Below the pieces are notes generated by a model. The model searched no databases. It had not been told where the DNA came from and was given only the letters and a program-made list of their open reading frames with translations. A stretch of 64,000 nucleotides of DNA, from contig CAWEYW010000005.1 of the NCBI GenBank assembly GCA_963813415.1, forward strand, positions 1 through 64,000. The letters run 5' to 3'. The position numbers and the translations under genes are program-made. This document shows positions 58,420-64,000 of this stretch, piece after piece (position 1 is the first letter of the stretch; each line of letters opens with the position of its first letter). The stretch is from CAIWHR01 sp963813415 (GTDB taxonomy: Bacteria; Pseudomonadota; Gammaproteobacteria; Burkholderiales; Casimicrobiaceae).

Positions 58420-60765
58420 TCAGAATACGCTGCCGATCTGGAACTGGAACCGCTGCAGGCGATCACCCGGCTCGTTCTTCAGCGGCAGCGCGTAGCTGAA
58501 TTTCAGCGGGCCGATCGGGGAATTCCAGGCCAGCCCGACGCCCGTCGAATAGCGGAACGACTCGTACCGCGGCTGACTGCCATCGGCGTAGATCTGGCCG
58601 ACGTCGGCAAACAAGCTCGCGCGAACGGACTTGTCACCCTTCACGATGGGGTAGAACAGCTCCAGGTTGCCGATGACCTTACGCTTGCCACCGATGACGT
58701 TGCCGAAGATGTCCTGCGGACCGAGCGAGCTCGTCTCGTAGCCACGTACCGAACCGACGCCGCCACCGAAGAACGCCTTGAAGAAGGGCAGTGGCTTGCC
58801 CGAGTAACCGCCGCCATAGCCGAAGTCCCCGCGCGCCATCATCACGAAGTTGCCATACACCGGCACGAACCACTGGTGAAGATAGTTCACCTTGTAATAC
58901 TGCAGATCGCCGATCGGCAGCCCCACTTCCAGCAGGAAGCTCTGCAGCCGGCCCCGCGAAGGATAGAGGATGTCGTCGCGGGTGTCACGCGACCAGCCGA
59001 CGGAGCCGATGATGCTGTCGGTCACCAGCCCGAACCGGTTCGCGAAATCGAGGTACACCGGGGGGCTCTCGTCCAGCAGGCTGAGCTTGGTGTGCTCGTA
59101 CCGGCCCCCGAAGTTGATCGTGTCGCTCTCGGTGATGGGCACGCCGAAGGTGACCGCGCCTCCGAGCGTCGACGAGGAGTACTGCGACACCGACAGTGTC
59201 GCCGTCGGATCGATGTTCTTCTGGTACACCTCGAGGGTGCGGGAGATGCCGTCCACGGTCCAGTACGGCTCGGTGAAGCCGAGCGAGATCGTGCGATTGA
59301 TCTTGCTCGTGTTGATCGCCGCGATCAGCGCGTTGCCGCTGCCGAAGATGTTCTGCTGCGAGATCGAGCCATTGAACACGATGCCGTCGGCACTCGAATA
59401 CCCGACGCCGGCAAGCAGGTTGCCCGTCGCCTTTTCGGTCACGGTCACGTCGACGTCCACCTGGTCGGTGGTGCCGGTGACCGGCGGCGTCTCGATGTTC
59501 ACGTCCTCGAAGTAGCCGAGACGACGAATGCGCACCTTGGAGCGCTCGATCCGGGCGCTGTCGAACCATCCGCCTTCCAGCTGACGCATCTCGCGCCGGA
59601 TCACCTCGTCGCGGGTCTTGTTGTTCCCGGAGATGTTGATGCGGCGCACGTAGGCGCGCCGTCCGGAATCGACGAAAAGGGTGAAGGCGGCGGTGCGCTT
59701 CTCGCGATTGACGTCCGGCACCGCATTCACGTTCGCGAAGGCGTAGCCGTCCTGGCCCAGCCGATCGCTGATGTCCTTCGCCGTCTCCTGCAGCCGGGCC
59801 CGCGAATACACATCACCCGGATGCACCTTGACCAGCGACATGAGCTCTGCCTCGGGCACCGTGAGCTCACCGGCAAGCTTCACGTCGGAGACCGTATAGC
59901 GCGGGCCCTCGTTGATGTTGACGGTGATGTAGATGTCTTCCTTGTCGGGCGTGATCGACACCTGCGTCGACTCGACGGCGAACTCGAGATAGCCGCGATC
60001 CTGATAGAAGCTGCGGAGCGCCTCGAGGTCCGCCTGCAGCTTCTGCTTCGAGTACTGGTCGTTCTTGGTGTACCAGGTAAGCCAGCCGGGCGTCGTGAGC
60101 TGCATCTCGCGCAGCAGATCGCGCTCGCTGAACGCCTGCGCGCCCACGATGTTGATGCGCGCGATCTTGGCGGGCTCGCCTTCCTCCACGCTGAAGTTGA
60201 TCGCGACGCGATTGCGCTCCTGCGGCGTCACGGTGGTCGTGACACGCGCGCCGTAGAGGCCGCGGGTGATGTACTGGCGCTTCATTTCCTGCTCGGCGCG
60301 ATCGAGCGCGGAGCGGTCGAAGATACGCGCCTCGGCGATGCCGATCTCGCGCAGCGCCTTGCGCAGCGTGTCGGTGTCGAATTCCTTGTTCCCGGTGAAC
60401 TCGAGCTTGCTGATCGTGGGCCGCTCCTGCACGATCACCACGAGCACGTCGCCCTCGGCTTCGAGGCGCACGTCGCGGAAGAAGCCGGTTGCGAACAGCG
60501 CGCGGACCGCCTGCGCGGCGCGCTCGTCATCGATGCGTTCGCCAACCTTGATCGGCAGATACGAGAACACGGTGCCGGCCTCGGTGCGCTGCACGCCCTC
60601 GACGCGGATGTCCTTCACCACGAACGGCTCGAACGCGAATGCCGCGCTCGCCGCCAGGGACGCGACGAGCGCCACGAGCAACGCGGACAGGCGGCGAACG
60701 ACCGAGAAGGGGTTGCGTGTCGCCGAACGGCGACGCTGCGATTCAGAACAGTCGGGAAAAGTCAT
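58420..60765 (-). CDS. bamA: outer membrane protein assembly factor BamA
   Basis: A 781-aa essential outer-membrane insertase. After the signal peptide (ALLVALVASLAASAAFA) come five POTRA domains (FVVKDIRVEGVQRTEAGTVF in the first, about 48-67) up to about residue 440. The 16-strand barrel carries the conserved loop-6 motif as VRGYETSSLGP and the closing FQFQIGSVF. The reading frame starts at the ATG at 60765, overlapping rseP by 23 nt; the first 25 residues are polar and basic, so initiation a little downstream is possible. Its place between rseP and skp is the standard one. Confidence 0.96.
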   Translation of the reverse strand: MTFPDCSESQRRRSATRNPFSVVRRLSALLVALVASLAASAAFAFEPFVVKDIRVEGVQRTEAGTVFSYLPIKVGERIDDERAAQAVRALFATGFFRDVRLEAEGDVLVVIVQERPTISKLEFTGNKEFDTDTLRKALREIGIAEARIFDRSALDRAEQEMKRQYITRGLYGARVTTTVTPQERNRVAINFSVEEGEPAKIARINIVGAQAFSERDLLREMQLTTPGWLTWYTKNDQYSKQKLQADLEALRSFYQDRGYLEFAVESTQVSITPDKEDIYITVNINEGPRYTVSDVKLAGELTVPEAELMSLVKVHPGDVYSRARLQETAKDISDRLGQDGYAFANVNAVPDVNREKRTAAFTLFVDSGRRAYVRRINISGNNKTRDEVIRREMRQLEGGWFDSARIERSKVRIRRLGYFEDVNIETPPVTGTTDQVDVDVTVTEKATGNLLAGVGYSSADGIVFNGSISQQNIFGSGNALIAAINTSKINRTISLGFTEPYWTVDGISRTLEVYQKNIDPTATLSVSQYSSSTLGGAVTFGVPITESDTINFGGRYEHTKLSLLDESPPVYLDFANRFGLVTDSIIGSVGWSRDTRDDILYPSRGRLQSFLLEVGLPIGDLQYYKVNYLHQWFVPVYGNFVMMARGDFGYGGGYSGKPLPFFKAFFGGGVGSVRGYETSSLGPQDIFGNVIGGKRKVIGNLELFYPIVKGDKSVRASLFADVGQIYADGSQPRYESFRYSTGVGLAWNSPIGPLKFSYALPLKNEPGDRLQRFQFQIGSVF

Positions 60766-62092
60766 TGAAGAGTGCTAGCGCCATCAGAACCGCCAGCACG
60801 GCCATGCCGATGCGCTGGCCGACCTCGAAGGCGCGATCGGAGAGAGGACTGCCCTTGATGAGTTCGGCGAAATAATACAGCAAATGCCCGCCATCGAGTA
60901 ACGGCACCGGCAGCAGGTTGAGAACGCCGAGACTGATGCTGATGAGCGCAAGGTAGCTCACGAACGCCAGCGCACCGGCCTGCGCCGACTGTCCTGCGAA
61001 GTCGGCCATGGTGATCGGACCGCTGATATTCTTCACCGACGCCTCGCCGGTGACGATGCGTCCGAGCATTCTGAGCGTGAAGCTCGACAGCTCCCAAGTC
61101 TTGCGCACGCCTTGCCCCAGGGAGTCGGCGAAGCCGTAGCGCGTGGTGGTGCGCAACCGCTCGACGACCGCCGGATCGACCTTCAGGCGAATCCCCGCAA
61201 TACCCATCCTGTGGCCATTCATCTCGGTGGCCTCGGGCACCACCGACACGTCGAGGCGCGCGCCGTCACGCTCGATCGTGAACCGGAGCGGCATGCCGGG
61301 CTTCGCATTGGTGTGCGTGGCCACGTCACTCGGCGAGCGCACCGACTCGCCATCGATCGCGACGATCCGGTCGCCGGTGCGCAGACCGGCACGTGCGGCC
61401 GGCTTGTCGGGCACGGCCTGATCGATGAACGGCGCGCCGAGATCGGCCTTGAGGCCGAGCACCGACATGAAGTTGGCTTCCCAGTCGCTGCTCGAAACAT
61501 CGCGCAGGCTCAAGCTGCGCTCGGCGCGGCTGCCATCGGGCCGCTCGATCGTGAGAGTTGCCGCGTCGTGTCCGGAAACCGCAAGCAGGCGCCAGCGCAA
61601 GTCCTGCCAGCTCTGCACCGGTGTGTCATCGACGGCGACGGCAAGATCGCCGTCGCGTATCCCGGCGGCCGCCGCCGCGGTACCGTCCGGCGCCTCCGCG
61701 AGCACCGCGCGTTGCCCGGGAATGCCAGCCATGAACGTCCCGGCAAAGAGCAGCACGGCAAGCAGCAGATTGGCGATCGGGCCCGCAGCGACGATGGCGA
61801 TGCGCTTCCAGACGCTCTGGCGATTGAAGGCATACGGCACGTCGCGCGCGCTGACGGCACCCTCGCGCTCGTCCAGCATCTTCACGTAACCGCCCATCGG
61901 GACCGCCGATACCGCCCATTCGGTGCCGTCCGGGCGAAAGCGCCGCGACCACAGGATGCGGCCGAAACCCACCGAGAAGCGCAACACCTTGACGCCCGCC
62001 CAGCGCGCCACCGCGTAGTGCCCAAGCTCGTGAATGATGATGAGCACGCCGAGCGTGATCACGAAGTACAGCGCTTTTTGCAGGATTTCCAT
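60743..62092 (-). CDS. rseP: RseP site-2 zinc metalloprotease
   Basis: A 449-aa intramembrane protease that cleaves anti-sigma factors in the sigma-E envelope stress pathway. The active site is IIIHELGHYAVARWAG with His21, Glu22 and His25 in the first helix; the third zinc ligand is in LLPVPLLDGGHLLYYF near residue 400. Two PDZ domains occupy the periplasmic loop (about 110-290; the GxxDGDLAVAVDDTPVQSW and GLRTGDRIVAIDGESVRS motifs). The ATG at 62092 overlaps the dxr stop (ATGA). Confidence 0.95.
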   Translation of the reverse strand: MEILQKALYFVITLGVLIIIHELGHYAVARWAGVKVLRFSVGFGRILWSRRFRPDGTEWAVSAVPMGGYVKMLDEREGAVSARDVPYAFNRQSVWKRIAIVAAGPIANLLLAVLLFAGTFMAGIPGQRAVLAEAPDGTAAAAAGIRDGDLAVAVDDTPVQSWQDLRWRLLAVSGHDAATLTIERPDGSRAERSLSLRDVSSSDWEANFMSVLGLKADLGAPFIDQAVPDKPAARAGLRTGDRIVAIDGESVRSPSDVATHTNAKPGMPLRFTIERDGARLDVSVVPEATEMNGHRMGIAGIRLKVDPAVVERLRTTTRYGFADSLGQGVRKTWELSSFTLRMLGRIVTGEASVKNISGPITMADFAGQSAQAGALAFVSYLALISISLGVLNLLPVPLLDGGHLLYYFAELIKGSPLSDRAFEVGQRIGMAVLAVLMALALFNDFSRLF

Positions 62093-63297
62093 CAGAGGGC
62101 CATCTTCGCACGCGACACGCTTTCGATCCACGCGCGGGTCAGTGTGCGCGCACGGGCGTCGGCTTCGAGGGCGTCGCCGAGATCATTGACAGGCGCAGCA
62201 GCGACACGGTTCAGCGCCTCCGCACACGCCGCGGCGATGTCGACGTAACGCAGGCCCCCGTCGAGGAATGCCGCGACCGCGATTTCGTTCGCCGCATTGA
62301 GGATCGCCGGCGCCGTGCCGCCGGCTTCGAGTGCGGCGTACGCGAGCACAAGGCAGGGGAAGCGCTGCGGATCGGGACGCTCGAAGGTAAGACGGGCGAG
62401 CGCGGGGAGATCGAGGGCGCGGACGCCACTATCGAGCCGCTCCGGATAGGCGAGTGCATGCGCGATCGGCGTGCGCATGTCGGGATTGCCCAGTTGCGCG
62501 AGTACCGAGCCATCGACGTAATGCACGAGCGAATGGATGACGCTCTCAGGGTGAATCACGACCTCGATGCATTCGCGCGGCGCCCCGAACAGCCAGTGCG
62601 CCTCGATCACCTCGAGGCCCTTGTTCATCATCGTGGCCGAGTCGACGCTGATCTTGCGGCCCATCACCCAGTTCGGATGCGCACACGCTTCGCGGGGCGT
62701 GACCTGTGCCAGTGCCGCGGGATCGTGGCGCCGGAACGGCCCACCCGACGCGGTGAGGATGATGCGCGCCACCCCTGCTGCCCGCGGGTCGCCGGCATAG
62801 CCACGGGGCAGGCACTGGAAGATGGCGTTGTGCTCGCTGTCGATGGGCAGAAGGGTTGCGCCGCCGTCACGCACCGCGCACATGAACGCCGCGCCGCCGA
62901 TCACCAGCGCCTCCTTGTTGGCAAGCAGGATGGTCTTGCCGGCCCGGGCGGCCGCGAGAGTCGGATGCAGTCCCGCTGCGCCGACGATGGCGGCGAGAAC
63001 GATGTCGCTATCGGGCAGCGCCGCAGCCGCGGTCACCGCCTCGGCACCGAAGGTCACGGCGGTGGCGATGCCTTCGGCCCGCAACTTTTCCTGAAGCGCC
63101 TGTCCGGCCTGCGCATCGAGCATGGCCGCAAGTCGCGGCCGAAAGCGCGCGCACAGGGCCGCCATCTTCTCCCACTGCCGGTTGGCGGTAAGGGCGACGA
63201 CGGAGTAGCGGCTGGAATGGCGGGCGATGACGTCCAGCGTCGAATCGCCGATCGACCCGGTGGCGCCGAGGATCGTGACGCCGCGGCGCGCGGTCAT
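62092..63297 (-). CDS. dxr: 1-deoxy-D-xylulose-5-phosphate reductoisomerase
   Basis: A 401-aa enzyme of the MEP isoprenoid pathway making 2-C-methylerythritol 4-phosphate with NADPH. The NADPH site is VTILGATGSIGDSTLDVIA (about 7-25). Conserved blocks are ILLANKEALVIGGAAF (about 121-136), PIDSEHNAIFQCL (with the Asp/Glu metal ligands about 149-155), TASGGPFR, HPNWVMGRKISVDSATMMNKGLE and the closing NAANEIAVAAFLDG. The ATG at 63297 overlaps the cdsA stop. Confidence 0.96.
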   Translation of the reverse strand: MTARRGVTILGATGSIGDSTLDVIARHSSRYSVVALTANRQWEKMAALCARFRPRLAAMLDAQAGQALQEKLRAEGIATAVTFGAEAVTAAAALPDSDIVLAAIVGAAGLHPTLAAARAGKTILLANKEALVIGGAAFMCAVRDGGATLLPIDSEHNAIFQCLPRGYAGDPRAAGVARIILTASGGPFRRHDPAALAQVTPREACAHPNWVMGRKISVDSATMMNKGLEVIEAHWLFGAPRECIEVVIHPESVIHSLVHYVDGSVLAQLGNPDMRTPIAHALAYPERLDSGVRALDLPALARLTFERPDPQRFPCLVLAYAALEAGGTAPAILNAANEIAVAAFLDGGLRYVDIAAACAEALNRVAAAPVNDLGDALEADARARTLTRAWIESVSRAKMAL

Positions 63298-64000
63298 CGG
63301 AGGAGAACCACGGCCGCCAGCGCCAACGGAGGCATGGCGGCGAGCAGCGCGTCGACGCGGTCGAGCACGCCGCCATGACCCGGAAGAAGATGCCCGCTGT
63401 CCTTGACGCCGCGCTGGCGCTTGAGCAGGGACTCGAAGAGGTCGCCACACACGGAGAGCGCGGCGACGGCGACCACGAGCACGACCCATGACACCATGTT
63501 CGCAGCACCAGCCTGCCGCCCGGTGTCGGAGAAGATGAGCACCGCGACGGCGTAGATCGCGACCGCCGCGAGCCCGCCGGCGACGCCCTCCCATGTCTTG
63601 CCCGGACTGATCTCCGGCGCAAGTTTGTGACGCCCGAAGCTGCGGCCCACGAAATACGCCGCGGTGTCGGCGATCCAAACCACGGCCATGGCTGCCAGCA
63701 CGCGCCATGGGGATTGGGCCTGCAATTGCACCAGCGCCACCCACGCCGCCAGGAGCACGAGCCAGCCGACGATCGCGCTCACCAGCACCGACGGCGCATG
63801 CCACCGGTGCTTCAGCCAAGGCGGCACGACCACGATCCAGAAGAGCGTGCCGACGCCGCAAACGCCCAGCACCACGGGCCCCGGCCACCCCTGTGCAAAT
63901 CCCGATGCGGGCGCGAACAGCAGCACCCCCGCGCTCAGCAGGACGACGCCCACGAACAAGGCGCGAGCGGCGATGCCATAGCCTCCGAGCGCACTCCATT
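63294..64000 (-). CDS. cdsA: phosphatidate cytidylyltransferase, 5' end outside the window
   Basis: The C-terminal 234 or so residues of CdsA, the membrane enzyme making CDP-diacylglycerol from phosphatidate and CTP. The frame stays open to the window edge (WSALGGYGIAARALFVGVVL), so the start lies beyond position 64000. Multiple helices are present, with the family signature near the end: GDLFESLLKRQRGVKDSGHLLPGHGGVLDRVDALLAA (about the last 55 residues). The upstream conserved DTAAYFVGRSFGRHKLAPEISPGKTWEG region is also intact. Confidence 0.94.
   Translation of the reverse strand, partial: WSALGGYGIAARALFVGVVLLSAGVLLFAPASGFAQGWPGPVVLGVCGVGTLFWIVVVPPWLKHRWHAPSVLVSAIVGWLVLLAAWVALVQLQAQSPWRVLAAMAVVWIADTAAYFVGRSFGRHKLAPEISPGKTWEGVAGGLAAVAIYAVAVLIFSDTGRQAGAANMVSWVVLVVAVAALSVCGDLFESLLKRQRGVKDSGHLLPGHGGVLDRVDALLAAMPPLALAAVVLLR

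Noticed and set aside
56758..60768. A 1336-codon open frame on the + strand opposite lpxD-skp-bamA
   Set aside because: It is the antisense of conserved essential genes; high-GC codon bias keeps that frame open. Its composition is Arg/His/Asp-rich with no domain.
1..64000. CRISPR arrays, insertion sequences, prophage genes
   Set aside because: No regularly spaced repeats, transposases, integrases or phage structural genes were seen.

Overview
The window is high-GC, gene-dense DNA from a Gram-negative proteobacterium, most likely a betaproteobacterium. It carries the cdsA-dxr-rseP-bamA-skp-lpxD-fabZ-lpxA-lpxB-rnhB envelope/lipid A operon, a phasin, a lexA-imuA-imuB-dnaE2 mutagenesis set and two TonB receptors. 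The species is not identifiable from sequence alone.

Layout: 1-3.2 kb is sparse: the 3' end of a tRNA with an unusual base 33, a family 2 glycosyltransferase, and an orphan YqeB-type molybdenum-hydroxylase accessory protein whose Shine-Dalgarno lies in a perfect hairpin. 3.2-11.2 kb holds a DUF1326/DUF2182 pair, a CBS protein, a CHASE3 sensor kinase, an SRPBCC protein, a phasin with terminator, a zinc alcohol dehydrogenase and DUF1853. 11.2-24.5 kb is the SOS-type mutagenesis set (lexA, imuA, imuB, dnaE2, all + strand). It is split by about 7 kb of minus-strand genes: a molybdopterin oxidoreductase with its cytochrome b, a kinase remnant, an MFS transporter, an acid phosphatase, DUF1272 and an M14 carboxypeptidase. 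lexA and dnaE2 share a 19-bp upstream element, and dnaE2 has a frameshift near its 3' end.

24.5-33.5 kb: a MerA-like flavoprotein with a TVP38 membrane protein, arsenosugar-type genes (arsS plus a fused double glycosyltransferase), a mini LuxR regulator with an 18-bp perfect palindrome at its start, DUF1059, an XdhC/CoxI protein and fadD. 33.5-44.9 kb is a quinoprotein region: dihaem cytochrome c, a PQQ alcohol dehydrogenase with the Asp-x-Asp signature of lanthanide-dependent enzymes, a secreted ankyrin protein, cytochrome b561, two TonB receptors, a YVTN beta-propeller, a SelD-N-like flavoprotein and a secreted metallo-beta-lactamase-fold hydrolase.

45.7-53.7 kb is the most striking block. 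It is a nine-gene minus-strand array, mostly with 4-base overlaps: suyA and suyB (sulfolactate sulfo-lyase), a complete SsuABC/TauABC-like ABC importer, a serine/threonine-dehydratase-like PLP enzyme, a VOC protein, slcC-like and comC-like dehydrogenases. The known enzymes would import a sulfonate, interconvert the sulfolactate enantiomers through sulfopyruvate, and cleave (R)-sulfolactate to pyruvate and sulfite. The PLP and VOC proteins have no assigned step. The array begins 39 bases after rnhB, the last gene of the envelope operon that fills 53.7-64 kb. cdsA runs off the right edge.
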